The position numbers and the translations under genes are program-made. A stretch of DNA of 64,000 bases, from positions 11,960,501 to 12,024,500 of the forward strand of contig CM048847.1 in the NCBI GenBank assembly GCA_026545225.1, read 5' to 3'. Shown piece by piece: positions 1-11,779 of this stretch. The notes under the pieces are model-generated. The model saw only the letters and a program-made list of their open reading frames with translations, searched no databases and was not told the DNA's origin. How positions within the stretch are numbered: the first letter of the stretch is position 1; every line of letters begins with the position of its first letter. The DNA comes from Cornus controversa. Lineage: Eukaryota > Streptophyta > Magnoliopsida > Cornales > Cornaceae.

Positions 1-160
1 TCTTCCATATATCTTAACTATGAAACACATGAACTGCAACCATGTTTTTGCAAATCCATTGTGTTGTATACCATTATGAACTGCAACCAAGTTTTCGGAA
101 ATCCTCATTCAAACCGGTTATCTATTTGAATGTGAATCCTATAATCACCCGTGGGTGGAT

Positions 161-377
161 TGTCGGGGCATGTAAGGATTGCTGCCAGAGCATGTTAGGA
201 TTGCTCAATCCCAAAATCGTCTGGGTGTGAAGAAGGAGATGTGTTTATATATAGTGTGTTATCTTCAAATGGTATGAGGCCTTTTGGGAGTAAAATCCAA
301 GAGCAAAACCGTGCGGGCTTAGGCCCAAAGTGGACAATATCATACCATGTGTTAGAGTGTTGAAGCGGGGTATTACA
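161..377 (+). mobile_element. Diverged TRIM LTR remnant
   Basis: The stretch from about 201 to 377 closely matches the 250-bp TRIM LTRs at 20365, 20684 and 42020. Shared blocks are the 'ggtatgaggccttttggg' block, the 'aggcccaaag' block and the terminal 'ggggtattaca'. The bases before 161 resemble the end of the TRIM internal region (gtgggtggatt), so a copy of internal region plus LTR may have been present. The first 40 bases differ from the other copies and instead carry two 'gcatgt.aggattgc' motifs like the minisatellite at 40.1-40.5 kb. It probably lies in an intron of the partial gene that follows. Confidence 0.7.
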
Positions 378-612
378 AATACTATCTTGTGCAATGAATT
401 TCTTTTTTTCACTTCACATTTATTTCTGCATTTAAGAGTTTATACAAAATATAAGGAGTTACAGTTATTTTATAAGTCTAATTTGGCACAACTTGGAAGT
501 ACATATTTAATTGCCTGTATTTTCTGAGACATTTTTAGCACCGTAAATAGCTAATTCAATGATTAAAGCTTTCCTCACTAATCTACTTAGTGTTTTGACC
601 TATGCTTTGCAG

Positions 613-1201
613 TTGATGGGATGCATGCACACTCTGAATGCTGCTTTTCTTCTACTTGATACCTCTGTCAATACCCTTGTAAGTAATGATTTATGGTTTT
701 GATAATCCTCTTGGGTAGACCACGCAACTATTTGACTTACAAACAATAAATCAGGAGCACATTATATATATATATATATATATATAGATAGATAGAGTAG
801 CCATTCTGTTTTAGTGAACACACGCGCCATCTGATTTCTGGTTTCAACCTTTTGCCATATTGGATTTTCACATTACTCCAACCCTCTGGCTACTGTATGC
901 TTTCCATGTTGAGAAGAAAAAGAAAAAAAATGTTGGAAAAGCCTAGAGAACTTTTCGCTGCCTTTTTTTGCGTATAAAGGTTTAATTATTGATGTGAAAT
1001 GGCTTGTTTGGCAGGCATTTCCTTGGTTCCGACTTGCATATTTTGTGCTCTGGAGCTGCTGCTATGTTATTTTCCAGTGGATTATTCATGCCTGTGGCTT
1101 TTCATGGTAAACAATTTAATTAGTTTCCCTTCTATGGCATTTTGAGGGGTTTTATTTTTTTAATTTTTTATCATTTCATCTGACGTTTTGCTCCAACTCC
1201 A

Positions 1202-1247
<46 letters not shown>

Positions 1248-1555
1248 GTGATAATCAACTTCAAGATATGTTAACTTAAGAGAGTTTCTTGCAGGTGGCC
1301 ATATCCTTTCCTTGAGCTTTCATCATCATGGGCACCTGTGTGGTAAATCATTTACACCTAGATGTATTATATTTTTTTGTTCACCTTTAATAGACCATAT
1401 ATATATAGAGAACCTAAAGCTTGTTTTTGTCCTACAGGTATCTATGCCTAGCTGTGGTTCACATCCCCTGCTATGGACTATATTCATTACTTGTAAGAGC
1501 AAAGAACTCAATTTTCTCTAGATTGTTCCCTCATGCATTTGTGGCGTCATATTAG
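613..1555 (+). CDS. Multi-pass membrane protein, 3' exons only (5' part outside window)
   Basis: Four exons can be placed: 613-678, 1015-1106, 1295-1342 and 1438-1555 (stop TAG 1553-1555). Each is bounded by AG acceptors and GT donors, and the frame stays open throughout. They match exons 5-8 of the complete paralogue at 25974-29202 in order, phase and nearly in length. Over the last 38 residues I count 30 identities. Recognisable blocks are GCMHTLNAAFLLLD, FPWFRLAYFVLW, WPYPFLEL, HIPCYGLY and FPHAFV. The hydrophobic blocks are membrane segments of an uncharacterised plant membrane-protein family. The first four exons are not visible and would lie upstream of base 1. No disabling lesion is seen, so this is probably the 3' end of a real gene; a 5'-truncated duplicate cannot be excluded. 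Confidence 0.75.
1204..1245. repeat. (AT)n microsatellite in intron
   Basis: About 21 AT units lie between two exons of the partial membrane-protein gene. Confidence 0.95.
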
Positions 1556-2228
1556 GTTTCTGTTGTCCAGCAAAGTTGACCACCTCTTTCAGTTGAATAC
1601 AAATTTGGTTGATTGTGTGTTTGTATATAAAGGAGGGAATGTTACTTGAAACCCATCTCCTCCCAGAATTATATGGTTTACGAATTCTGTAATGAGTTAA
1701 GATTGGCTGCAGTAGATTTATGTACTCCTTTAAATTTTATCTGCATTGTCATTCCAACCTATCATTGTAATATTTTTTTTATAGAAAAATGAATAATTTG
1801 GGTGGATATTGTTCGATTTTAACATTAGAGTCGCAAAAAAGGACGGTGTTCATAGTTCATGGTGATAAACTCATGGGTAGAACTCATCCTTAAAAACCGG
1901 CTTATAAGGAGAGAGTATCCATATGTATATACATGCACATTCTGAAGGTACCCAGGCGACGTGGAACTATGCTAACACTTTCCCTCACCACCAGGGCTGG
2001 AGAGAGACACTATGCTAACACTTTCCCTCAGCACCAGGTCTGGAGACACTGGTAATTCAGTTATTAAATCATTGGGTGAGATGAGATCAAATTATAGATT
2101 TGGTTCTATTTTGCAAAGTTTTGGTTCCACTAGAAAATGAGGCTCAACCAGTTCTTGATTCTGTTGAAATGCTCTGAGGTGTATTATTATATGTTGTGTT
2201 CTGTTCTAATTAGGAAAAACTAAAATAC
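1556..2228. other. 3' flank and intergenic; 43-bp tandem duplication
   Basis: No gene is seen. Two near-identical 43-bp units start at 1966 and 2009, each beginning actatgctaacactttccct. Confidence 0.6.
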
Positions 2229-2516
2229 CTAACGACAGAATTCATAAATGGACAATTCAGGACACATTTCTCTGGCTTCCATCTCCAAATGGACAGACAA
2301 TTCACTCTGAAAGACACCTACGAATTCCTTAGCCCTGCCTATCCTTTGGCTTGCCTTTTGGAACTTCTTCGAAACCCACCCGTCATGCAACAGTCTCATC
2401 GACCAGACCTCTCACGATTAGAAACCTAATTCCATCAACAAATTGGCACTCTCTGCATCAATTTACCACATCTGGTTGGAGCGTAATGCGATAATAAGGG
2501 TTGATTCTCAACCGTC
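2229..2516 (+). mobile_element. L1-type LINE remnant (zf-RVT region)
   Basis: With frameshifts, the plus strand reads FLWLPSPNGQ, then TLKDTYEF, and later SIYHIWLERNA. These are typical of the zinc-binding region (zf-RVT) downstream of the reverse transcriptase in plant L1 LINEs. No long ORF survives, so this is a short decayed fragment with no function of its own. Confidence 0.65.
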
Positions 2517-2650
2517 ATGACTCATGACTCTATCAGAAGCATGCTTTTATCGTAGAGCATGTAATTTGCCCTCTTCTTTCATCCGGCCTCTCCCGGAGAA
2601 ATTATATACCACAAGAATTTGGAGAAATTATTATATATCACAACAAAAAG

Positions 2651-2846
2651 ACCACATTCTTCTATCCGGGGACAAGGGATTCTATTGGGAGGAATCTCAC
2701 CACTAATAAGACTATATCTTTTATAATTTCCAATAGTAATGAAAAATGGAGTTTTATCACTGGTAAGATTCCTACATTTTAAGGAATCCCAGGGTATTGT
2801 AGAATTACTGATTTCTCCTCCTCCTTGTCCAATGGAAGAATGTGGT
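2651..2846. mobile_element. Possible small inverted-repeat element (MITE-like)
   Basis: The left arm (2651-2665, accacattcttctat) pairs with the reverse complement of 2832-2846 (accacattcttccat). A further block, GGACAAGG, is also shared inward on both arms. The size (about 200 bp) and A-rich flanks fit a MITE. No target duplication could be confirmed. Confidence 0.4.
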
Positions 2847-2849
2847 TTT

Positions 2850-3628
2850 TTATTTTTTTTTTATACAAATTTGAAAAATCAGTTGTGATATAACGGTGTG
2901 TGTTGAGTTTGGACTTGCTTGGAACAAATACATTTGGCCCATTGACAAAGACAGTATAGGCTAGCTAGGCCTGTAAATGAGTTTGGCCTATTGGGCTTTA
3001 CTTTTGATCGGCCTGGCTCTGTCCAGCCCAAGCCCAATTACAGAAAAAAAGTGAGTAATGAATATGATTAGTGCAACAAACTCATTTACATACAATTAAT
3101 GGTATATTTGCATTGATTGGTGCTTTAAATGAAATTCACGTTTGACAATTTTAAAGCAAACAAAGCGCAAATTCCTTGCTACCATTGACAAGTATTACAA
3201 AAGCATCTTCTAAAAGTGTTTTTTTAAGTGATACCAACTAACAAAATTTATGTTTCTAACTTGTTAACTAATATCAGTACTCTGGGAACTCAGAAATTAA
3301 AGCACCTTCGTATTTATTGTTTAAGGCTCCCTTGGTCAACTTTGAACACATCCACTCCACATTAGAAGCCGTATTGTTTTTGGCTCTCTTAGTGTCAGTC
3401 ACTTCACGGGTAGCTAAGCTTTGTAGCATTCTCTTGGACATGATCACCATGAAACATGTAAAATTTATACGATGCTTTATGCATTGCCTTGTTGTTTAAT
3501 CAGACCATGATCTACACCATTGAAGAAGGTTTACTCAGAACATGATCAACATCATTAAAGAAAACAAGTAATGAATCTAGCACCATGAAATTGCTAGAAC
3601 ACTATTTAAAAAAGATAAGGGTGGACTT
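2850..3628. other. Intergenic, nothing identified
   Basis: AT-rich sequence without a supportable gene. A short GC-richer block with gggctttac and agcccaagccc occurs near 2970-3040. Confidence 0.5.
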
Positions 3629-3749
3629 TGGCGCAATGCTAATATTACTTTATTGTGATTCGAAAGCCATGAGTTCAAATCAAGAAAATAGCTTCTCTGC
3701 ATGTGTAGTTAAGGCAGCGTACATTTGACCTACCCCAGACCTTACAATC
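3629..3749 (+). mobile_element. tRNA-derived SINE (Au-like) remnant
   Basis: A box-A-like block (ggcgcaatgct, 3629-3640) is followed about 31 bp later by a box-B-like block (gagttcaaatc, 3671-3681). Next comes the typical body, ending 'aaggcagcgtacatttgacc' and 'ccccagaccttac'. This order is the signature of plant Au-type SINEs, transcribed by RNA polymerase III from the internal promoter. It is 5' and 3' worn, with no clear tail. Confidence 0.65.
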
Positions 3750-3820
3750 ACAAAATTGAACTAAGAAATAAACTTATTTACATCAGTTACTTTACAAAAG
3801 CGTTATTTAAATACAAATAT

Positions 3821-4263
3821 TGTTGTGTTGTGGAGCTTGAGGATATGTTTATGATGGTTTTTTGGAAGGTTGGATATTGGAAGAATTATCTTCTATAATT
3901 TTGAGATTTGTCTCCTATAATTGTGGGACTTATTTAGGAATTTAATTCCTAATTTGACTTTCCTTCTGAAGCCTAAAAACCCGGTGATCAAGAAATCTCT
4001 CTCTATAAATAGAGATTTTGTGTAACCCTAAAATGTATATCAAATTGTGAGACAAAAAAATTCAATTTTGTGAAATTGGTGAGAGCAAGAGAGAAGAGAG
4101 CTTGAGTGATTGTAATCATCCATTATATATTCATAGTGAAATTTGTTTGGTATACTTTTTCGATGTAGCCCATTGTTAAGGTGAACCAAGTAATATTGTG
4201 TTTTTGTGATTTTTTTTTCTGATTGTTTTTCTGCATATATTTCCAACAACTGGCATCAGAGCC
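3821..4263 (+). mobile_element. Copia-type LTR followed by a primer-binding site
   Basis: The LTR starts at TGTTG (3821 or 3826) and ends at CAACA (4244-4248), a short inverted repeat. The primer-binding site TGGCATCAGAGCC (4251-4263) follows after 2 bp. It is complementary to initiator-Met tRNA apart from one change from TGGTATCAGAGCC. The LTR holds a TATA-like 'ctataaatag' near 4005. Only about 80 bp of leader follow, with no gag or pol, so this is a left-end fragment of a copia element. Confidence 0.75.
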
Positions 4264-4359
4264 TTTGTTGATACAAAAAATTTCTTAACAGGTTTAACTA
4301 AGCCAAATTGTTGTGCACACCCAATATCTATAGAACAGAAATTGAAGAATATTTTTGTC

Positions 4360-4620
4360 ACACCCTAATTTCATCCAAATTGATATATGAAATGGAGGTG
4401 ATAGAATTGAAACTCATCATACATCATCACTAAAACATACTCTGATACCATTTCCGTCACGCCCTGAATCCCCATACCCAAATCGGTACAAGAACTCAAG
4501 GGTGAGAATGTGAAACATCAACACGTCTCATCTACTCATCACTCCTTAGCCTTGTTTACACTCCAATACCACATTATTAAGCTTGTATCCCCACTACTGG
4601 GCCCCTTGCTCGACACCCAT
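4360..4620 (-). mobile_element. Minus-strand LTR retroelement fragment with PBS
   Basis: Read on the minus strand, 'tggtatcagagta' (4439-4451) follows 'gggcgtgacgg', the usual join between a chromovirus-type LTR end (GTGACR) and its primer-binding site. LTR-like sequence continues to the right; leader-like sequence lies to the left. Ends are not defined. Confidence 0.4.
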
Positions 4621-5386
4621 ACAAGCTAACATTTGAACTCAGCTCAAGCAGCACCTTAAGTGCTTTAATTAATCGAATGTGGAGCTTCGATTAATTGAAG
4701 TGTTGTGATTAATTGCACTTCGTGCAAAACTTCAATCAAAACACACAGGTTTTGGAACCAAAAATGTGGCATGACCTTTGATTAATTAAAAGTCAAGGTT
4801 CGATATCGATTAACCGAACACCTTATTTTGATTGATCATAGTTCATCCACAGAAATTTCCATTTCCCCAACTTTAAGGCCTTATACGCCAATTCAAATGT
4901 ATCAAACTTCTCCCAATCCTAAAATACATCTAAACGAGTTTATACACAATCATCACATGCATAAACTGATGAACGTAGAAGGGAAGGGGGTGAATAGGTT
5001 CTTCAATTTTTCTTCCTAATATTACAAGTTTGAATGGCACATGCAATCACATAATTATGGACACACAAATTTATAGAGGAAAACCCTAAGGTGGAGAAAA
5101 AATCTCTTCGAACTGAGCTCCACAATGTCTGAAAGGGTAGTATAGTAATTCTCTCAATCACTCTCTCACTCACCCAACTCACAACATAGTCGCTCCAGCA
5201 CCCACCCAGTTCACAACCTCCCTAGGCCTGAACCACTCTCACCAAATCTCACAACAACTTTTTCGCTCTCAATCCCAACTCAAGCTTCTCAAAGACCAAG
5301 CAATCTCACCTCAATCTCACCACAATCACTCACACTCCCCCTGTCCAAAGTATCCCAATACTTGGACTATACATAGTGATTGATCG
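4621..5386. other. Noncoding; possible retroelement leader
   Basis: No gene is seen. The purine-rich 'gaagggaagggggtgaatagg' region near 4978-4999 resembles polypurine tract sequences of SIRE-like copia elements, but no element could be assembled around it. Confidence 0.4.
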
Positions 5387-6750
5387 GCGTTGAATGTTAC
5401 GCATTCTAGCCTCTTAATTTGCATATTTTATTCTTTTAGTGATAGGTTATATGTGATTTTACTCTGTTTTTGTATTTTCTATCTTTTTCAGGGCCTTAAT
5501 GATTATTTCAGATAAAACCATGATTTTGGGCTTTTAAAAATGATATCCAAGAAGGTTATATGAAGCCTACATCTAATGAGTCCATTCAACTCCATATTTC
5601 AACTCAAATCAGCCCAAGGAAGAGGTTCAAGAGAATTACAACTGCTTAAGAAGATTACGGGCCTGAAGCCCAATTTTACACTTAATCCAGTTTTAATCCC
5701 GTTTTGGAAAGTGGACTGAAAATCTTATTTTTGAGCCTCAATTCGACTTAATTCCCGTGTGGGTTGAACGAAATTCGATTTTGGACACTTTTGTATTTCA
5801 CGTAAATTTCGTGAATCGGACTTCTACTGGGTCAAAACTTGGGCCGAAAGTCAGCAGAAAAATCTACCTATTTAGGGCTGCGGGAAAACCCTAATTGTTT
5901 CCTAATTGGATTAGGACTTTATCTCCTAATTGGATTAGGACTTTATGTATTCTCTTGGGGTATAAAGAGGTGAATTGGAGGCTGTTTTGGGGGAGGAAAG
6001 AAGTGGAGGCCAGGGCAGAGAAGACAGAGACAATCCGGGTTTTGTTTATTCATTATGTCTTTTATTTTGTTATCTTCTTCTTCTACTATGTGTAACTAAA
6101 CTCCTCAACTAGGGTTGAGGAGGAAACCTCCATTAATGAAGTGAAGTTCTTTTGTTCATTAATTAATTCCCATGTGTGTGATTTAATTGCTTATGATTTT
6201 TTCTTCTTGTGATTAATTATTTTATAATTCTTTCACCATTTATATCATGTATATGTCGTAGTTAGAAAGTATTATAATTAATCTAAGCTTGGGTTTGTAT
6301 TTCTTAAAAGTGATAATCTTTGATCTTATGTTTTTCATTAAATTGGATACATAGGATGCTTAGAATTTTACACTAGTAAAGCGAAGGAAAATCTACCTTT
6401 TAATATATTTTTCAAAGTGCTTTATTGTTAAATCTTGAGTAAGCAATAGATTGATTTCTTGATTGCTACTCTAACTTTGGGAATTAATAAATGAATATTA
6501 GAAACTTCATGAATTTAATGGTGGTGGAATCCGAAACCTTAGTTATTTTCTCTGTTTGATTTCAATACTGTTATTTTATTTACATGTTAGTTTAATTTAT
6601 CTCAAATCAATCAACCTTTGTTTAAACTAGTTTAGTTTTAAATTAATTTGAATTTGTGTTAGTTTTTCTTCTCAAAGCATTCCCTTGGGTTCAACCTCGT
6701 TCTTGCCGAACTATACTTTAATAGATTCGTACACTTGCGAGTTATTTAAC
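5387..6750 (+). mobile_element. Gypsy-type LTR, copy 1
   Basis: This block begins TGATTGATCGGCG and ends near 'gattcgtacacttgcgagt', the style of 3' LTR ends in Athila/Tat gypsy elements. A TATA-like 'tataaag' lies at 5961-5967 after 'ctcttgggg'. From 5516 onward it is alignable by eye with 57833-59150 over more than 1 kb, including the TATA block, which proves it is a repeat. No PBS follows, and copia sequence on the other strand begins soon after, so it looks like a solo or broken LTR. Confidence 0.65.
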
Positions 6751-8700
6751 AATTTTAAAACAACATCAGTGATAGTGGAGTCAGTTCGATGTCTTGAGCA
6801 GCAACTCTTCAAGCTTGGATTGTAGGTCTTCTGAGTCAATCTTCAAACTCTGATAGTTAGTCTTCAAAGTTCAACTTGATAATGATATGGTCACTTGACT
6901 TATTGGCAGATAATGATACTCGAACTTCTTCAAAAATAGTCTTCAATAAGTACACCTTTAAGGTATAGTTGCAACAGTCTTCTAAAAGAACTCTCTTTCA
7001 AAGAATCCCGTTCCTAGCAACTTGATAACTCTCTTTTAATTTGGTATTCTTCTATGAGCAGTTATGCTGGTACTACTCTGTCTTTCAACCTGTTGTAAAG
7101 AGATAAACACAACTGCAACTGGAGTAGAGATTTGTAGCACCAGAATTATAAATGCAAGTTCAGCAAGTAGCACTCAAATAACTCAAACAAGCAACATGTA
7201 TTTTTGGCAATAGAATTTCATAAGTGAGTATGCATATTCAATAAAATAGAATCTCAAAATAGCAAGGTTCTTTTTTAGCATATACTAAAATAGAATTTGA
7301 ATTCAGCATATATCAAAACAGATTTCTATAACAATGTATATTAAAAAAAATCCAGAACTATCATATATAAACACAGATTTTTAATGTTAACAATATTAAA
7401 TTCAGCAACACAACTTCAGCAAAACAAAATAGTATCAATACCAATCCTCAAAATAGAATAGCTCCAATAAGAATACACAAAAAAGAATACCAATCCTCAA
7501 AACATAATAGCTTCAATATCAATCCTCAAAATAGAATTGAAACAATATGGATCCTCAAAGCATAAGAGGAACAATACGGATCCTCAAACCAGAATAGTGT
7601 GCTCCTGTGCATATGTTCATATCCAAATTGTGAGCCTGTGAGAAGTGTTCAATTAAGATGAAATAACAAAGCAAATCAACCAGCAATAGAAACCCAAAGT
7701 TATGTATTTCAAGATTAAATTTATGAGAGAAAGTTCACATCCATGAAGAGGTATACATCATCAGAGAACGACTTCAAGTTAGAGTATTCAACACAATTAA
7801 AAACTTAACATCAACACAATCAAACCCATTTCAATCCACAAGTATGTGCTCAATCTGAATAGAGCTCTTTAAAGGATAGTTTATATCTGAATCGTGCTCA
7901 AAGAGAAACTAAATTTATACTCACGTATCATGTGATAATGAACATACACTGAAAAAGGGTTGAAGAGATTTCTATTTGTACCGATCGATCCTGTCTTCGA
8001 CTACCTCTGATCTCAAGTAAGCTTCAAGAAGAGATTAACAGAAACTCAAACAGCCGCTACACATGCTCAAATCAGGAATCAACGAAGATGAAGTTGATGA
8101 AGGTTGAATTGGCAGCCATGGGACACAAAAAACTAAGATTCAGTGGTGAATCAGTGAGGATGATGCACAGTATAGCTATCAGCAACCATGCATTCCTTCT
8201 CTCTCTCTCTTTCTTTCTCTCTCTATTTCACTTCCTTTGTATCATCCACTTGCCTTGCTTTTGCTGAGAAAGAGTAAAGCAATATTGTGCATTTTGGCTG
8301 CATCTAAACCAACCGAGAATGATATTATTTATATCTTTTTTTTTCATTTTCCTTTTTTTAAAAAAATAAAGTGTCACCTTTTTGAATTTGAAAGGAAACC
8401 CTAGCAATTTAACTTTCCCAAAATACCCTCCACTAATGGTTAGTGAAAATACACAATAAGGCAAAACAATTGAAAATAAATTATGAAATTAAATCCAGCA
8501 AAGTATATTTAGAGATAAAAAGACATCAATGCCCTTATTCTTACTCACAAATGACAGAAGCCCAATATTAATAGATGCAACTTGCCTGCAAGTCTTGTTA
8601 GAACAAATACAGGAAGAAATATTTAATTTGACAAGGCAATTAAATAATTCATGAAGTAATATCCGGAATAAGAATTTAAAGTGAAATGACAATAATGCCC
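6751..8700 (-). other. Noncoding region, probably 3' end/LTR of the minus-strand copia element
   Basis: No coding sequence is recognised. A-rich repeated phrases such as 'caatcctcaaaatagaata' recur between 7440 and 7600, and a CT-rich run lies at 8194-8226. The position just beyond the copia RNase H end suggests 3' untranslated region and LTR, but no TG...CA ends could be fixed. Confidence 0.4.
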
Positions 8701-8734
8701 TTACAGATCCTTTTGATATTAAAACTTGGGCAAA

Positions 8735-9206
8735 CAAGCTCATGGGTTTCCTGGACCATCAATCTCACCATTTTGTCTTTTAAAGGTAAGGGTTTGGTTA
8801 TAATATCTGCTAATTATGCCTCAGTGTTGATATACTCTATGAGTATATTGCTTTTTTACACATTGTCCCTCAGGAAATGATACTTGATGTCTATGTGTTT
8901 ACTTCGATTATGTAAAGTGTGATTCTTGCTAATGGCAATTGCACTTTGATTATCATATAAAATAGTAGTGGGAGTAGAAAATTCAATGCCTAGATCTATG
9001 AGTGTGGTTCTCATCCACAATGATTAAGAGCAAGCTTGTGTAGCTAAAATGTATTTAACTTCTGAGGTGGAGAGAAACACAGAAGCTTGATTCTTGCTAA
9101 GCCATGAAGCCACATTATTTGTAAACATATAACAACATCCTGAAGTACTTTTTCTATCAATTTGTGAACCACCCCAATAAGCATCGGAGAAAATAACAAG
9201 AGACAA
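8735..9206 (-). pseudogene. Copia RNase H domain remnant
   Basis: The minus strand reads SDAYWGGSQIDRKSTSG, then SWLSKNQASVFLSTSEVKY, and after frameshifts HIDIKYHFLRD. These are hallmark blocks of the copia RNase H domain, which removes the RNA of the RNA/DNA hybrid during reverse transcription. It is out of frame with the upstream RT and contains stops. Confidence 0.85.
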
Positions 9207-9715
9207 TACTGAAGAGGGGTATAATGCAATCCGAGTCTAATGGTGCCTTTAATATATCTAAGGATCCTTTTGACAGCTTTCAAATGTAAGACTCTAGGAT
9301 CACTCTGAAATTTAGCCACTAAACCAACTACAAACATGATGTCAGGCCTTGATGCAGTAAGGTATAGAAGACTTCCTATCATGGACCGATAAAGTGTATT
9401 ATCAATAGGGTCAATGGTACACACTTTGGACAATTTTGTGGTGACACACATGGGAGTAAACATTAGTTTAGAATCATCCATATTAAATTTTTTTAGAATT
9501 TTATTTGCATACTTCTCTCGAGATATGAATATACCTTTAGTATATTGTATGATTTGAAGTCCTAAGAAGTATTTCAAAGTGCCTAGCATGGACATCTCAA
9601 ACTTAGATTGCATAAGTGTAGCAAATTGGGTGGTTTGACTCGAGTGTGAACCACAAAACATGATATCATTCACAAAGATTTGCAAAATTAAAAAGTTTGA
9701 GTTGGAATGCCTCAC
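9044..9715 (-). pseudogene. Copia reverse transcriptase (palm and C-terminal part)
   Basis: The 223-codon open stretch contains QIFVNDIMFCGS where copia RT has YVDD, then KYFLGLQI, GIFISREKYA, YRSMIGSLLYLTASRPDI and LRYIKGT. The second aspartate-pair position reads N-D, so one catalytic aspartate is lost, which should abolish polymerase activity. The region between 9716 and 10040 is RT-like but broken by stops. Family assignment is firm; the protein is dead. Confidence 0.85.
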
Positions 9716-10039
9716 ATAGAGTGTGTCGTTGACCTTTCCTCTTTAGAAGCTTTGGTCAATAAGAAAGGAGTGAAGTTTGTCATACCATGCTCTTGGAGCT
9801 TGCTTGAGTCCATAGAGCGCTTTTCTGAGCTTGAGTACATGTTGAGGATGCTTCGTATCGACAAATCTTTCAGGTTGCTCAATGCATACTTCTTATGATA
9901 GATAATTATTTAGAAAAGTAGACTTGACATCCATCTGATAGACCATTACTCTCTTGTAGCATGCAAAAGAGAGAAGCATTCGGATGGACTCTAATCGAGC
10001 AACTGGAGCAAAGGTCTCGTTATAGTCCAATCCGGCGAT

Positions 10040-10696
10040 TTAAGCAAATCCATTACAAACTAACTGAGCTTTATTTCTGATGATTGTCCCTTTCTTATCC
10101 ATCTTGTTGTGGTAGATCCACTTAGAGCAAATAAAATTTTTATTATTTGGCTTGAGCATGAGAATCCATGTATCATTCTTCTCAATTTGACGTAGTTCTT
10201 GCATCACTGTTATCCAATCGGGGTCATCTTTTTGTTCTGAGTAATTCTTTGGTTCAATGGAGGATAACATAACAAAGTGACTATGCTCATCCTCAGCTAC
10301 AAGTGGTAATGTCTTCTTCTTAACTCTTATGAGAGCCCTTCTTTCATTGTTGTCGAGAATGTTTTTTTGTTGGACTTCTTTTTGAAGATTTAGATATCGA
10401 GGTTCTCTTCTTTCTTCTTCAACGGTAGTGGATGAGCTACGTTGCTCATTTTCCTTTTCAGCTTCTAAAGGAATATCTTCTTCGAAATCTTCCTTTGGAG
10501 TGGTGCCTTCTTCATCAATCTTCACATGAATGGATTCCACGATCTTCTTGGTTCTTAAGTTATAACATCTATAGGCTTTAGTCTTTGTAGAATATCCCAA
10601 AAAGATGCATTCATCAGCTCTTGAGTCAAACTTTTTCAGATTATCATGTTTGTTGTAGATGAAGCATTTACTTCCAAAGATTTTGAAGTAATGCAC
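10040..10696 (-). pseudogene. Copia integrase C-terminus and RT N-terminus
   Basis: The 218-codon segment starts with FGSKCFIYNKHDNLKKFDSR and continues ECIFLGYSTKTKAYRCYN, the copia post-integrase block. An acidic linker follows, then DPDWITVMQELRQIEKNDTW and KWIYHNKMDKKGTI, the first RT motifs. It ends at a stop, and the neighbouring segments are in other frames. Confidence 0.85.
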
Positions 10697-10714
10697 AGTT
10701 GCAGGCCTCCCAAA

Positions 10715-11092
10715 TCACAAGTCAAAAGGTGTCTTTGTCGAATTTGATCTTAGAAGAGCTCTGTTGATAATGTAGACTGATGTGTTTACCTCATCTACCC
10801 AAAAACCCTTGGATAGATTCTTCTCAAACAGAAATGTTCTGCCCATTTCTTGAACTATTTTATTTCTTCTTTCAACTACCCCATTTTGTTGAGGTATTCT
10901 GACTGCTAATAATTCTTTCTTAATTCCCTTTGAATCACAGTAATCACTGAATTCTTTTATGATGAACTCAGTTCCAAAATCAGATCTAAGTCTCTTAACC
11001 CTGCAACTTTTCTCATTTTCAACAAGGTTAACAAACTTTTTGAAATGAATTATAATCATTAATGATAAGCATAAAGCATTTGCTACCACCAA
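10715..11092 (-). pseudogene. Copia integrase core remnant
   Basis: Motifs seen are KRLRSDFGTEF (second catalytic aspartate region), RIPQQNGVVERRN (catalytic glutamate region) and FWVDEVNTSVYIINR. The first part of the core and the zinc-binding HHCC region are broken (about 11093-11490). The integrase would insert cDNA into the host genome; this copy is not intact. Confidence 0.85.
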
Positions 11093-11491
11093 TACTTGTG
11101 ATCCTCATGGGTCCACACAAATTCATATGCACAATATCAAGTGGTTTAGAGGTATTCACTTCCTTTGTTTTAAAAGAGATTTTTCCTGCTTACCTTGTTG
11201 GCAAGCATTGCATACTTGATTTTCATTTAGAGACAAAGTTAGAAGACCTCTAACAGACTTATGCTTGATAAGATTTTTTATGTTCTTGGAATGCACATGC
11301 CCTAACCTTTTATACCAAAGTGTTGAATTTTCTATGTTAGTGAAATTACAAACAATGTGTGAGGAGTATTCATGAATAGTGTAGACATTTTCTGGAGCTC
11401 TACATGCAGCAAAAAGAGTTTTACCGAATTATTTATCAATAACATTGTAGTTTTCTTTGCCAAAATTTACTAAGCTACCAATGTCACATAA

Positions 11492-11752
11492 TTAACTCAC
11501 ACTCAACAAGTTATGATTTAACCCCACTATATAGAGCACATCACTTAGCATAGGTATTTCTTTGGTTTCAGGTATTGTGCTTTTTCTTACAATTTTTCCT
11601 TTCTTATTATCTCCAAAAATAACAGAACAACCATCAAAATTTTTAATGTTAGCAAATTTGGTCTTTTCTCCTGTCATGTATCTAGAACAACCACTATCAA
11701 CATACCACTTGGTATTGGCATTACAAGCTTTCAAGCCAGTGTAGACTAGCAT
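11492..11752 (-). pseudogene. Copia aspartic protease remnant
   Basis: WYVDSGCSRYMTG carries the D-S-G active site usual in copia proteases, followed by GDNKKGKI and VLYIVGLNHNLLSVS. The 86-codon stretch covers most of the domain, which would cut the gag-pol polyprotein. Confidence 0.85.
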
Positions 11753-11779
11753 GCTTACAAAGTTTAATTTCTTAGCAAT

